This document shows positions 15,456-24,770 of a DNA stretch of 64,000 nucleotides, one piece after another. The stretch is taken from positions 1 to 64,000 of the forward strand of contig CADAOB010000005.1 in the NCBI GenBank assembly GCA_902789445.1. Reading direction: 5' to 3'. The position numbers and the translations under genes were made by a program. The notes below the pieces were generated by a model. That model searched no databases and was not told where the DNA came from. It worked only from the letters and a program-made list of their open reading frames with translations. The stretch comes from an uncultured Bacteroidia bacterium (GTDB lineage: Bacteria; Bacteroidota; Bacteroidia; Bacteroidales; UBA932). Positions within the stretch are counted from its first letter, which is position 1, and each line of letters opens with the position of its first letter.

Positions 15456-16116
15456 GTACCGACATGGCGCTTTGGAACGCATGAAGGCTGTGGAGATCGG
15501 ATCCGGCATAAGAATAATAGCCTGCTTTCAGCAGTCTTCTCGCCTTGTGGGCGGCCGCTGGGCCAAAGGCCCCGCAAAGCGAAGGAAGATTGAGTTGAAA
15601 GGCAACGCCGGATTCATGAAGACGGCGATACGCTGAGTCACTCATATACACATAGCGCTCAGGGTGCGCGAGAAGCGGGTGCAAACCGGATTTCTTGATC
15701 CGGTCAAGCAGGGCGGAAAGATTCATCGGCGCATTGTAGCAGGATGTCTCGACGAGGAGCGTTCCGGCATCCGGACCGATGGGGAGAACCTCGCCGGCTT
15801 CCAGCCGCTGCTCGAAAAGCGCATCCAGCATGTGCTCGGCGGCAAGGTGGAGCACCACCGGCCCGTCCCAGGCCTGCTGCAAGGCGGCGAAGCGCGCACG
15901 CAAATCGGCGGGTGCGTTGGGATAGTCTTCCATCATGTGCGGCGTCAGCCAGACTTCCTGCACGCCCTGCGCTTCATACCAGCGGAGCACCGCCAGGGCG
16001 TCTTCCAAGGTCGGAATCCCGTCATCGACGCCCGGAAGGATATGGCTGTGCCAGTCGGTCCAGCCCCGCAGGAAGCCGGTCTCCAACAAAGATTTCTTTC
16101 GGGAAAACAAAGACAT
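15424..16116 (-). CDS. CpsB/YwqE-type tyrosine phosphatase (PHP fold)
   Basis: This would be the cognate phosphatase of the Wzc tyrosine kinase in capsule control. The 230-residue protein shows the PHP metal motif DWHSHILPGVDDG (21-33), a second TPH motif (LTPHMM), AEHMLD, LLAHPER and a final AGSDLHS. These are the metal ligands expected of CpsB/YwqE proteins. It is the last gene of the minus-strand polysaccharide locus and overlaps miaA tail to tail. Confidence 0.9.
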   Translation of the reverse strand: MSLFSRKKSLLETGFLRGWTDWHSHILPGVDDGIPTLEDALAVLRWYEAQGVQEVWLTPHMMEDYPNAPADLRARFAALQQAWDGPVVLHLAAEHMLDALFEQRLEAGEVLPIGPDAGTLLVETSCYNAPMNLSALLDRIKKSGLHPLLAHPERYVYMSDSAYRRLHESGVAFQLNLPSLCGAFGPAAAHKARRLLKAGYYSYAGSDLHSLHAFQSAMSVPIRSISPIRS

Positions 16117-16128
16117 GGCAACTGCGGC

Positions 16129-16695
16129 TCAAATGATTTCGCCGCCGAACGCGATCTTTCGCCCGAGGACTGTCGCCAGGATGATCCGGATATCCGTACC
16201 GAGGGACCAATGGTGCAGGTAGTAGCGGTTGATCCGGACCTTATCGGGAAACACCACTTCGTCGTTGTACTTCAAGGGATCGGCCTGCCGGGCCAGCAAG
16301 GCCTCCTCGTCCCGGTACTTCAGGGACGCCGGACCGGTAATGCCGGGACGCAGCTGCAGCATCTCCCGGTCCTCGCCCTCCAGTTTGTCGGCATAGCCCG
16401 GCACGTCAGGCCGCGGCCCGACAAAACACATGTCCCCTGCCAGAACATTCCACAACTGAGGCAATTCGTCCAATTTGTGGCGTCGGAGCCGCTCCGAAAA
16501 AGGCGTAATCGGCATCGTCCTGAACTTGTAGATGGTAAACAGGCGTCCGTACTGTCCCACCCGCTGCTGCCGGAACAAGACCGGCCCATCGGACATTTTC
16601 AGTTTGGCCAGCAGGGCAATCACCAAAAGCAGCGGCCAAAGAACCAGCAAAGCCAAAAACGCCACGACCCGCCCAAGAAAGTACTTGAAACGCAT
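16129..16695 (-). CDS. Initiating sugar transferase, short form
   Basis: The product is a 188-residue, single-helix polyprenyl-phosphate sugar-1-phosphate transferase (PglC/WcaJ C-domain type). The membrane segment lies at about 6-31. KFRTM is at 57-61, DELPQLWNVLAGDM starts at 76 and GPRPDVPG ends near 100. The ATG at 16695 is chosen because longer starts would overlap the OmpA gene. It lacks the long membrane region of the enzyme encoded at 431-1756. Its place near the end of the operon suggests it primes the polymer made here. Confidence 0.9.
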   Translation of the reverse strand: MRFKYFLGRVVAFLALLVLWPLLLVIALLAKLKMSDGPVLFRQQRVGQYGRLFTIYKFRTMPITPFSERLRRHKLDELPQLWNVLAGDMCFVGPRPDVPGYADKLEGEDREMLQLRPGITGPASLKYRDEEALLARQADPLKYNDEVVFPDKVRINRYYLHHWSLGTDIRIILATVLGRKIAFGGEII

Positions 16696-16700
16696 CCGCG

Positions 16701-18575
16701 TTATTTCATCAGGTAGTGGATCCGGACTTTCACGCAACGGTTGAGCTTGGCATTCAGACCACGGGTGCTGGGATCCTTAACGGTACGGATACCGCCCTGG
16801 TTGTTCATCAGATAGATCTGGGAGCGGACATCCTGCATCTTCTCATGCTCCGTCAGCCAGGAGATGACCGTCTGTGCGCGGTTCTCGGCCAAAGCGTTGT
16901 TACGCTCCTTGCCTACGCGGCCGTCCACGTCGGCGGAGTAGTTGTCCTGGCTCGTGGCCAGACCTTCCACCTGGATGTACATGATGACACCCTCACGAAG
17001 GATCCGGTTGATCCGGTCCACCGTCTCTTTGTCTGCGAACTGCGCGATGTAACCTTGATTCGACTTTATGGCGGCATAGACATCGGCGAAGCTCACCAGT
17101 TCGTCGTTTGCAGACACGTCCATATACTGGCGGATCGTACCGAGGCCCGCGTGGCTGTTCAAGCCGAAGGAGGCCGTTTCCTTGTAGTTGTCATTGCTCA
17201 GGAGCTGCTGACGCAACGTCGCGTCATCGATACGGTAGTTCCATACATGGAGGCCGTCGTCAATCGGTGCATAGTAATAGCCCGTCTTCTCATGGAACGC
17301 GTTCATGGAAGCAGCGTCGAGCGGCAGCGAGATCGGCGTATCGACCAGCATTTCATAACCGCGCGGAATGAAGTTGACGGCGAAATCCTGGTCAGCGCGT
17401 TCCGTCGGAAGGTCAACGGCCTTGAGGCCACGCATGGGAGCGCCGCTCCGGAGCCTGGATGCGACCCGTTCATCTTCCGTATATTGTTTCTGCGTGAAGA
17501 TACCGCCGGCCAGATAATCCAGCGCATTGACGGTTGCGTCCGGAATCTGCGGCGCATCATTGCGGCCGGAATAGTTGTTCGGATAGAACACGAAGAACGT
17601 CATCGTATGGCTCTGGACGGGTCCTTCTGCTACGATAGGGACTTCCTTCACCTTGACGACATGGATCTCACGCTCGCGGAATTCATCGCGATAGACCGTG
17701 GACGTACCGCTTCTCCAACCACGGCTGCGCGCATCGCCCAGGTAAATGGTAAAGCCCAGATGCACACCCAGGTTGGCATCGAATTTACGGGCAGCCATCT
17801 GGTTCTGGCCATACTGCAGGTCGAAATTGGTCTGGTAAATGAGCGAACGGACCTTCAGGTCGAGCGAGACCCGTTTCGCAGGCGTGAAGAAGCGGCTGTA
17901 CTGCAATTCCGTGCGGAAGCTCAACTCGTTGTCGGAGCCATAGTCTTGAGCATAACCCGTGTGATGCACGCCGCCGAGTCCGACATTGAGCATGAACTGG
18001 TTCATCAGCCGGCGGCTGTTGTTGCCCTCATACCCATAGTACATGCGCGTCAGGTTGAGGATGGCCGAAGCACCGATATCCCACCATCCGGTCTTCATCA
18101 GTTTGTAAGGGTCACCAGCGGCGGTGAAGCGTTCATCCCCATAGCCGTACGGATAGTAATACACGTTATCGGGCAGGTAGAACCTTCCCACATAGCCGCG
18201 CGAATTCGACTTGGTAAATTCGACTTTCAAGCCCAGCCAGGGCATGAACCATTTACCGACACCGACACTCCAGTCGGGCGAAACAGTGCCCTTGAAGGGG
18301 CCCCAGTTGGAATAATCGCCGCGGAAAGAATGGGCGCCGACCGTTCCGAACAGGAACCAGTTCTTGCCAAATCCATTGGCAACGATACGGTGCGGATCGG
18401 CCAGCGTGTCTTTCTCCACCAGAACACGGGACACGGGGTCGGCCGTGATCGTGTCGCGATAGACTTCCCGGTAATCCTTGTACTTGTCGTCGATCTGGGC
18501 GCTGAGCGGGAGCACCGAAAGAGCGGCGGCAAACAGGAGCATGAACAGCTTTTCTGTGACTTTCATCGTTTTCAT
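16701..18575 (-). CDS. Outer-membrane OmpA-family protein
   Basis: The 624-residue protein has a signal peptide (ending about residue 26). A long beta-barrel-like region rich in aromatic and glycine residues covers about 30-290, followed by a linker and a C-terminal OmpA-like peptidoglycan-binding region (about 500-624). NALAENRAQTVISWL and the final NRCVKVRIHYL support the last. It would sit in the outer membrane and hold the cell wall. OmpA genes are not usual members of capsule operons. No convincing promoter separates it from the acetyltransferase gene 31 bases upstream, so it is probably transcribed with the locus. Confidence 0.82.
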   Translation of the reverse strand: MKTMKVTEKLFMLLFAAALSVLPLSAQIDDKYKDYREVYRDTITADPVSRVLVEKDTLADPHRIVANGFGKNWFLFGTVGAHSFRGDYSNWGPFKGTVSPDWSVGVGKWFMPWLGLKVEFTKSNSRGYVGRFYLPDNVYYYPYGYGDERFTAAGDPYKLMKTGWWDIGASAILNLTRMYYGYEGNNSRRLMNQFMLNVGLGGVHHTGYAQDYGSDNELSFRTELQYSRFFTPAKRVSLDLKVRSLIYQTNFDLQYGQNQMAARKFDANLGVHLGFTIYLGDARSRGWRSGTSTVYRDEFREREIHVVKVKEVPIVAEGPVQSHTMTFFVFYPNNYSGRNDAPQIPDATVNALDYLAGGIFTQKQYTEDERVASRLRSGAPMRGLKAVDLPTERADQDFAVNFIPRGYEMLVDTPISLPLDAASMNAFHEKTGYYYAPIDDGLHVWNYRIDDATLRQQLLSNDNYKETASFGLNSHAGLGTIRQYMDVSANDELVSFADVYAAIKSNQGYIAQFADKETVDRINRILREGVIMYIQVEGLATSQDNYSADVDGRVGKERNNALAENRAQTVISWLTEHEKMQDVRSQIYLMNNQGGIRTVKDPSTRGLNAKLNRCVKVRIHYLMK

Positions 18576-18606
18576 CTGTATTATAATTTATATTATTTTC
18601 AAACAA

Positions 18607-19209
18607 TCAAGCGACTTGTTTCCGCGGCTGGCAATCCACGGCAAGATAACCATTGTCAAGATTGGTCACCTGGGTGATTTCCGTTCCTTTCCGGCAGGAA
18701 TGCACCGAAGGAAGATTCTCCGGAGATATGGTCGCCTGCATCTTCAGACCTGCCTTGGCACAGATGGCCGCACAACAGGCCCAGATCCGGGCTCCTATCC
18801 CGCGATTCTGATAACGCTTGTCAACAATCAGCCCGGCAAAAGCCCGGCCGATGAAAAAACAGCGGAGAAAGAAATACCCGGCCATCACGCCATCCGGAGC
18901 CGTGACTTTCATCATCAGGAAAGACGGATTGCGGTACAGCCGGTGAAGTGTCTTCGCATCGAACGCATGCGGAGAAAACCAGCGGAGGTTGTCGGCCGGC
19001 TGTGAAAGCAGGAACCTTTCCAGCGCAGGGAGGTCGGCCGATACAATTCTGGAAAAAGATGCCCCGCCCTCAGTCTGACCGGCCAGTACGTCATCGGCGA
19101 CTTCCGGCAGGCGGCCATGCAAAAGCCGGAAGAGCAGGCCGTTGACATCTTCCACCCCGTGGTACAGGCCGGGGAATTTCCGTTTGAACGCAACCAAGCA
19201 GGCAATCAT
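18607..19209 (-). CDS. GNAT-family N-acetyltransferase
   Basis: The 200-residue protein has a GNAT domain in its C-terminal two thirds, with the acetyl-CoA motif VDKRYQNRGIGARIW. The first 50 residues are an extra helical part. The ATG at 19209 overlaps the stop of the upstream glycosyltransferase gene (ATGA). In this context it may acetylate an amino sugar of the polysaccharide or its precursor, but that is inference. Confidence 0.78.
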   Translation of the reverse strand: MIACLVAFKRKFPGLYHGVEDVNGLLFRLLHGRLPEVADDVLAGQTEGGASFSRIVSADLPALERFLLSQPADNLRWFSPHAFDAKTLHRLYRNPSFLMMKVTAPDGVMAGYFFLRCFFIGRAFAGLIVDKRYQNRGIGARIWACCAAICAKAGLKMQATISPENLPSVHSCRKGTEITQVTNLDNGYLAVDCQPRKQVA

Positions 19210-20354
19210 GGCATCACGGTATGATAAAAGTCTTTCAGGCACTGCCGCACATAGGACTGTTCATAACGGTCCGCCACTTGCGCCCGCGCCAGAGAGGCCA
19301 TTCGGTAAACTTTATCGGGATTCTGGAGAAACGCTTTCATCGCCGCATACAATGCCGCCTCGTCGTGGGCGTGGATGATGACACCGTTCTCGTCTTCGTG
19401 GATGATCTCGCGTGAGCCATTGATGTCGGTCACGATGGAGGCCAGTTCCATGGCGCCGGCCTCGATCACCACATTGGGAAATCCTTCCCGGTAGCTGGGA
19501 TGGACCAGCGCATCGGCGGCAGCATACCAGGGACGCACGTCCTCCAGCCAGCCGTCCGACACATGGATGCCGGGCAGCGAATCCATCAACTGCCGCGTGG
19601 ATTCCGCCAACGGTTTCCCGTCCGGATCCTCGGCGCCTGCCAACAGCAAATGGACAGCGGCTCCTTCGCTTGCCAGCCGGCTGAATGCGCGCAGCAGCTC
19701 GTCCAGGCCCTTGTCGTGGTCAAGTCTGCCGACAAACAGGAAAACAAAGTCCGAACCGGAAATTCCGAATTTTCTGCGAAGTGCCGATGCCCGCTCCAAT
19801 ACCTCTGCGGTTCGCTGATAGTAAGTCAGGTCGATGCCCCGCATGTTGCCATTGCCCAGCACTTTCAGGTTCTTCTTCGTGACCCCGTGGCTGAGCAGAT
19901 CGTTTTTCACGCCTTCCCCTTCCGGGATGACATGCGTCGCACACGCAGCCGTCAGGTGGTCGGTAAACCAGAGCAAAGGCCGTTTTATCCCCTTTGCATA
20001 AGGGAATACCAGCCCGGTAAATGTATGGACACGGACAGGTACATGTACCAGCCAGGCAGCGGCCATGGAAAGCAGGCCCGCCTTCGGCGTGATGGAATGT
20101 ACCATGTCAGGCTTCTCCTTCCGGAACACGGCGGCCAGACGGAAGAGCGAAATCAGATCCCGCAGCGGAGCGATCTTTCGCTGCATCGGGACGGCTATGG
20201 TCCGGACGCCTTCCCGACGCGCAATACTGTCGAGTTCGGGCAGGGGCGAAGACACGACCACAATCTGGTACTCTTCCGACAATTCACGCAAGAACCCCCG
20301 GCAGAAAATGTCGAGGGAAAGCGGAACGGTCGCTGTCCGGATTATTTTTTTCAT
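19206..20354 (-). CDS. Glycosyltransferase family 4
   Basis: The 382-residue protein has a GT-B fold with the GT4 signature in the C-terminal half: FLFVGRLDHDKGLDELL for nucleotide-sugar binding and HPSYREGFPNVVIEAGAM, the EX7E-type motif. The ATG at 20354 (MKKIIRTATVPLSLD) lies seven bases after the stop of the upstream gene. Longer in-frame sequence overlaps that gene. It resembles the family that adds sugars to lipid-linked UndPP intermediates. The specific sugar is unknown. Confidence 0.88.
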   Translation of the reverse strand: MKKIIRTATVPLSLDIFCRGFLRELSEEYQIVVVSSPLPELDSIARREGVRTIAVPMQRKIAPLRDLISLFRLAAVFRKEKPDMVHSITPKAGLLSMAAAWLVHVPVRVHTFTGLVFPYAKGIKRPLLWFTDHLTAACATHVIPEGEGVKNDLLSHGVTKKNLKVLGNGNMRGIDLTYYQRTAEVLERASALRRKFGISGSDFVFLFVGRLDHDKGLDELLRAFSRLASEGAAVHLLLAGAEDPDGKPLAESTRQLMDSLPGIHVSDGWLEDVRPWYAAADALVHPSYREGFPNVVIEAGAMELASIVTDINGSREIIHEDENGVIIHAHDEAALYAAMKAFLQNPDKVYRMASLARAQVADRYEQSYVRQCLKDFYHTVMP

Positions 20355-20361
20355 GAATTGC

Positions 20362-21240
20362 TCAGAAGTTGTAAACCAGGCTGAGTCCGTTGCCTGAAGG
20401 CGTGATGCTAAGTTGCTTGTCCGCATCCTTCACCAGGACCCGGGGCAGAGACTCTGCCGCATAAGCATCAAAGATGCCGAACAGCCATATCCCGGCCATG
20501 GCACCGAAAGAAATGTTCCGCACCAGTTTGAACCCGGCCACTTTGCTTTCCCAACTTTCCAGCGGAAAATCCCCGGCATCCACGTGATGCTGATTTTTAT
20601 TCATCTGCTGCTGAAACACCAGCGCCGCTGCGCCGAAAGCGAGTTCACCGCCTATCAGGATCAGGCCTTTCCGGACGTCTCCTTTGTAGATCTGTCCGGC
20701 ACCAGGAATGAGCCCGAACAGGACGGAAGGCGTCTTGCCCACCGTTGTCGGCTGGAAATCATCGAATTCCACAATCCCGTCCCGGTTGGCGGAGACGGCA
20801 AAAAGCTGATAGAACTCAAATTCGTATTCATTGGAGGCAAAGTCCTCAAAATTCAGCCACATATCGGCCCGGCGAGCCAGGATGGCACCTCTCTGTCCGG
20901 AAGAATCGCGGAAGGAAACCCGCAGGGTCGGCGGCACACCGTCTTCAGCCACCAGACTGTCCAAAACGAATGTCTCGGGATCTGCCTTCCAGGTATCGCG
21001 TACATAGTCCAAAAGCGGATCCATCTGTTTTTCAATCGCACGGTTCAGGTCCGGATCCGAACTATGAAAAACCTTGAAGACGTAAGTCTGGTTGGTCCGT
21101 TTTTTATTCATGAACTCCTCCCCTTTCTGAACCCACTGCGGCTTGACTTTCGTAGCGCCTGAGGCAGAGGGGACGGAGAACAGAAGGAAAGCCGCAAAGA
21201 CAGATAGCAGGCTGTAAATTACGCGAGAAAAAGCTTTCAT
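20362..21240 (-). CDS. Exported protein with DUF5683-like membrane end
   Basis: The 292-residue protein has a signal peptide (1-29, ending ASG-A) and a soluble region with a KPQWVQKGEEFMNKKR segment. Two or three C-terminal helices follow, with GLIPGAGQIYKGDVRKGL, a glycine-proline loop typical of DUF5683-like proteins. No enzyme motif is visible. It has its own promoter upstream (21263-21296). Its role beside glycosyltransferases is unknown. Confidence 0.65.
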   Translation of the reverse strand: MKAFSRVIYSLLSVFAAFLLFSVPSASGATKVKPQWVQKGEEFMNKKRTNQTYVFKVFHSSDPDLNRAIEKQMDPLLDYVRDTWKADPETFVLDSLVAEDGVPPTLRVSFRDSSGQRGAILARRADMWLNFEDFASNEYEFEFYQLFAVSANRDGIVEFDDFQPTTVGKTPSVLFGLIPGAGQIYKGDVRKGLILIGGELAFGAAALVFQQQMNKNQHHVDAGDFPLESWESKVAGFKLVRNISFGAMAGIWLFGIFDAYAAESLPRVLVKDADKQLSITPSGNGLSLVYNF

Positions 21241-21262
21241 GTTTTATTGAACAATTTGGCCA

Positions 21263-21296
21263 CAAAATTACGAAAAAAAAAAGGAATACAATCAAA
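21263..21296 (-). promoter_or_regulatory. Internal promoter within the polysaccharide locus
   Basis: On the minus strand TTTG lies at 21296-21293 and TAATTTTG at 21270-21263, with 22 bases between. The 51-base gap upstream of the DUF5683-like gene is wide for this locus. Confidence 0.55.
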
Positions 21297-22386
21297 AACT
21301 ATATGCCTTTTTATAACGGGCGGCGGTTTCAAAGACGTCGCAGGCACGTGCACGGCAGGCACATTTTGTCCTAACTTCATCTGAACACCCGGGCGTTTCA
21401 CAGATTCTCCGCAACATTGTCGCCAGAGACGATGCGTCCCCCTGTGGAAAAAGAAGGCCGGCACCACTTACAAGGTCATGAACACCAGGCACATCGCTCG
21501 CAACGAACGGCCGTCCTGAGGCCATTGCTTCCAAAACGGAAAGCGGCATCCCCTCATAATGTGTGGAAAGCACGACCACATCGGCGCCCGCCAACAACTG
21601 CGGGACATCACGGCGGATGCCGAGGAAACATACACGGTCCTTCAGCCCGAGTTCAGCGACAAGCCGCTGGCAGTCGGCCAGCTGACGCCGGTCCGCGTCG
21701 GTCTCGGCACCGCCGGCCAGGTACAGGCGATAGTCTTCCGGCAGCTGCCGCATCGCGCGGATAAGTGTCTGCTGGTCTTTCTGGGGGCGGAAAGCGGACA
21801 CCATCAAGATCTTGTGCACGTCCTGCCCGGGGAGGTCCGCTGCCGGCCCGGCCGAGGCGAAGCGCCAGATATCGATGCCGTTCGGAATGACGGACATCCT
21901 GCCGGTAAGAACCGGGTCGGCCAGATAGGCGTCCAGCGCCGTGCGTGCCGCTTCGCTGACGCAGACGATCTGCCGATAGCGCCGGTACATCCAACGGTCC
22001 ACCACCCGGAAACCTTTCCAGCGCCGGCGCCGGTTGTCCGTGTTGTGTTCCGTCGTGACGAGATGAAGCGGCACAAGGCAGGAAGCCACGGCCGCCAGCA
22101 CCTGGCAGGCCGTATTATGCGTATGGACGACCGCGCAGCGGTTTCTGCGCAAATACCGCAGCAACGGAAAGATCAGCAGCGGATTACGCATTGCCCGCCA
22201 GCCTTTTGAAAAGGCATGGACCGCGATTCCGGATGCTTCCGCCTCCTCCAGCAGGGGCGTCCTTGTACCATCCAGCAGCAAGAGGGTTACGTCGTCGCCC
22301 GACTGCCGGAACTGTTTCGCCAGGTCAACGACAACCCGTTCGGCGCCACCGGTCCGCAGGGACGTGATAAGTTGAAGGATTTTCAT
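21292..22386 (-). CDS. Glycosyltransferase family 4
   Basis: The 364-residue GT-B enzyme starts MKILQLITSLRTGGAERVV, a typical N-terminus whose glycine loop binds the acceptor side. The C-terminal half has SAFRPQKDQQTLI and STHYEGMPLSVLEAMASG. The ATG at 22386 overlaps the upstream stop; 74 codons of further open frame upstream lie within that gene. The sugar specificity is not readable. Confidence 0.9.
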   Translation of the reverse strand: MKILQLITSLRTGGAERVVVDLAKQFRQSGDDVTLLLLDGTRTPLLEEAEASGIAVHAFSKGWRAMRNPLLIFPLLRYLRRNRCAVVHTHNTACQVLAAVASCLVPLHLVTTEHNTDNRRRRWKGFRVVDRWMYRRYRQIVCVSEAARTALDAYLADPVLTGRMSVIPNGIDIWRFASAGPAADLPGQDVHKILMVSAFRPQKDQQTLIRAMRQLPEDYRLYLAGGAETDADRRQLADCQRLVAELGLKDRVCFLGIRRDVPQLLAGADVVVLSTHYEGMPLSVLEAMASGRPFVASDVPGVHDLVSGAGLLFPQGDASSLATMLRRICETPGCSDEVRTKCACRARACDVFETAARYKKAYSF

Positions 22387-23372
22387 GGCAAAATATACGG
22401 CGGCAAGGCACGGAATGCCGCAGAGCGGGCTTCGCGCCGGCCGTCCCGAAGGCCGCGAAGATATGAGGGAAGGACTTTTCTGTCGTGCCAGGCCAGCGAC
22501 GCGCCCGCCATGACCGGCAGCAGCCAGAGCGCCTTGCAACCGAAAGCAATTGCTGCCGACATTCGCGAAAGCGGCGTATCGGCGCCGTTCCGGTAGCAAC
22601 TGCGCCACCAGGTCAGCAGCGAAGCTTTCGTACGCAGATAAACCCGCTCCGGACTCCGCTTGAAAGCCGCGCTGGCGGAAGCGGCATCCAGATTCCGGAT
22701 GCCTGCGTCATACAGGACGCCGAGACGTCCGCCGTTGCGGTAGAGTTTATAGGATTCCAGTGCGTCGTCGCCGTAGGCAAAGCCCAATGCGTCCAGCCAG
22801 CATTCGTCCGCAAGGCAGATCCGCCGCAGCGCCGATTTCCGCCACAGCATCGCCGGGCCGCCACAAGTCTGCGAAGCATAGTACGGTTTCACGGGCCTGG
22901 CGTTGTAGGAGAAGGAACCGCTGCGCCGCATCCGGAACGCCCATTCCGGGCTTCCGTGCGGCAGGACCCAGCCGGTCACGGCTGCAAACAGTTTTGTCCG
23001 GAAAGGCATCGCGTGGTTCCGGAAAACGTCGGCGGCCACACAGTCCGCATCGTGCGTCGCCATCGCCCGCAGCAGGCGTTCGGCACTGTCCGGTGCCAGA
23101 AGGACATCGTCGTCCAGCAGCAGGATACAGTCGCTCGCCACTTCATCGTACGGCAGCGCCCGCTGGGCGACCATTCCTTTCTTCACCCAAACATACTCCT
23201 CCCGGCCGGCCTGAAAAGGCGGACGGGCATAGCCTTCGGCGATATAGACAAGGACGCGGTCCGGCTGCCGTGTCTGGGCCTTGATGGACGCCAGCTCCTG
23301 CCGGAACTTCTCCCCGGCCGTACCGAGGGTGCGGATGGCGATGGAATAAGAAGGGATTGGCATACTGTCCAT
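22383..23372 (-). CDS. Glycosyltransferase family 2
   Basis: The 329-residue GT-A enzyme has SYSIAIRTLG at the N-terminus, the metal-binding DDDVLLAPD motif, and a conserved CGGPAMLWRKSAL with YGDDALESYK in the acceptor half. The start ATG overlaps the upstream stop as TGATG. The C-terminus has a short hydrophobic stretch that may touch the membrane. Confidence 0.85.
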   Translation of the reverse strand: MDSMPIPSYSIAIRTLGTAGEKFRQELASIKAQTRQPDRVLVYIAEGYARPPFQAGREEYVWVKKGMVAQRALPYDEVASDCILLLDDDVLLAPDSAERLLRAMATHDADCVAADVFRNHAMPFRTKLFAAVTGWVLPHGSPEWAFRMRRSGSFSYNARPVKPYYASQTCGGPAMLWRKSALRRICLADECWLDALGFAYGDDALESYKLYRNGGRLGVLYDAGIRNLDAASASAAFKRSPERVYLRTKASLLTWWRSCYRNGADTPLSRMSAAIAFGCKALWLLPVMAGASLAWHDRKVLPSYLRGLRDGRREARSAAFRALPPYILP

Positions 23373-23569
23373 CAGTTGCCGATCAATTTGAAAAGGAAGC
23401 GGCCGAGATGCGGAAACGGCCATACAGAGACGATTGCCAGCCGTTCCCATAAAGGAATCTCTTTCCGGAAAACATATTCCGCCAGCGTGTCTTTCCGGAT
23501 TGCGCGGCATGTCTTCATAAAGCCCGCATAGTACGCTGTCCCGAAAGACCGGTATCGGATAACCAGCAT
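23372..23569 (-). CDS. Small protein or glycosyltransferase remnant (65 aa)
   Basis: A short frame begins at ATG 23569 (MLVIRYRSFGTAYY) and ends FPHLGRFLFKLIGN. Its stop overlaps the next start as TGATG, the coupling used across this locus, which suggests that it is translated. It has basic and aromatic residues and one weak amphipathic helix. I do not recognise it. It may be the C-terminal relic of a glycosyltransferase whose front part has been lost. Confidence 0.45.
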   Translation of the reverse strand: MLVIRYRSFGTAYYAGFMKTCRAIRKDTLAEYVFRKEIPLWERLAIVSVWPFPHLGRFLFKLIGN

Positions 23570-23624
23570 TTTCCTGTACAAGAATTGAAGAAGAAACCCG
23601 CGCAAAGCGGTCTTGTCACAGGGT

Positions 23625-24758
23625 TCATTGCTTGAAAAGGGCCATCCACATCGGTATTATCCGGTCAAGAGAATACTGCCGGGATTTTTCCAGGGCAGCA
23701 GCCCCCATCCGCTTTCTGAGCCCTTCGTTTTCAATAAGTTCACAAATCCGTTCCGACAGACGCGTTTCATCGCCCACCGGAACGAGAAAACCGTCCTCCC
23801 CATCCGAAATGATATCTTTGGGGCCGCAGGGACATGCGTAGCTGACAACCGGCAGGCCACAGGACATCGCCTCCGTAATCACCATCCCGAAACCCTCATA
23901 CAACGAGGTCAAAACAAAGATGGCCCCTTCCGACAGACGCGACAGCAGATCATCCGAATAGCCCGCAAGGCGTACACTTCCGTCGAGCCCGGCACCTACT
24001 ATCTGCATCTGCAAATCAGCCCGCAGTCCACCTTCTCCGTAAATTGTCAAAGACCAGTCCGGATGGACAGCGTGAACCTGCTGCCAGGCACGGATCAGGG
24101 AAGCGTGGTTTTTCTGGTGAACGAACCTTCCGGCCGTCAGAACAGATTTGGAAGGCGACCCTGACGGTACCGGGGCGGGCCTTGTAAGGGGATCGGGGAT
24201 TACCGTCACCTTCCTGTTTTTTTTCCAATAGCGTTCCCTGTCTTCCTCTGTCAAAACAACAATCCTGTCATAGCGTCTGATACAGATATGATAGTCCCAG
24301 AATTCTGCCAAACGGGCAGCCAGCTGCCCCGCAAGGCCCTGTGAAGCGAGCCGCCGGTAGTATTTCGTAAAATGCATTTCCCGGATGAACACGGCACTGC
24401 AAACACGGCGGAGACGCGGCAGAAAGAACTTCTCGGACGTGCCGGTCGAGATGACGACGTCCGGACGGGTCTCCCGCAGGAAGTTGGCCAACTGCCGGCG
24501 ATGTCTTTTTCGATTCACGATCAAAGATTTCAGCAGGAGAAGTTTCGACTTCCAGTCGTCCGCATAGTAGTCGACACGCAAGGCAACGACATGGACTTTA
24601 TCGGAGACCGGCAAGACCGTTGAAGCCTGCGGGCACTCCGTCGTCACAATCCAGACTTCGTTGCCCGCCATTGCCGCCAGCGCATCGGCCTTTGCAATGG
24701 TTGCGGACTGAATGCCGCCCGGATGCCACAAGGTATCTGTGCAATAAGCGATTTTCAT
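23625..24758 (-). CDS. Glycosyltransferase family 4
   Basis: The 377-residue GT-B enzyme has N-terminal MKIAYCTDTLWHPGGIQSAT, sugar-nucleotide site motif VLTAGRFVHQKNHASLI, and LTSLYEGFGMVITEAMSCG as the EX7E motif. It resembles capsular galactosyl- or glucosyltransferases of the EpsD/WfgS kind, but specificity cannot be read. The next gene upstream ends 12 bases before its start. Confidence 0.9.
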   Translation of the reverse strand: MKIAYCTDTLWHPGGIQSATIAKADALAAMAGNEVWIVTTECPQASTVLPVSDKVHVVALRVDYYADDWKSKLLLLKSLIVNRKRHRRQLANFLRETRPDVVISTGTSEKFFLPRLRRVCSAVFIREMHFTKYYRRLASQGLAGQLAARLAEFWDYHICIRRYDRIVVLTEEDRERYWKKNRKVTVIPDPLTRPAPVPSGSPSKSVLTAGRFVHQKNHASLIRAWQQVHAVHPDWSLTIYGEGGLRADLQMQIVGAGLDGSVRLAGYSDDLLSRLSEGAIFVLTSLYEGFGMVITEAMSCGLPVVSYACPCGPKDIISDGEDGFLVPVGDETRLSERICELIENEGLRKRMGAAALEKSRQYSLDRIIPMWMALFKQ

Positions 24759-24770
24759 ATAAGCGGCAGG

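Noticed and set aside
16716..18677. A 653-aa plus-strand frame opposite the OmpA gene
   Set aside because: It is antisense to an OmpA protein with signal peptide and domain motifs, and it resembles no protein family.
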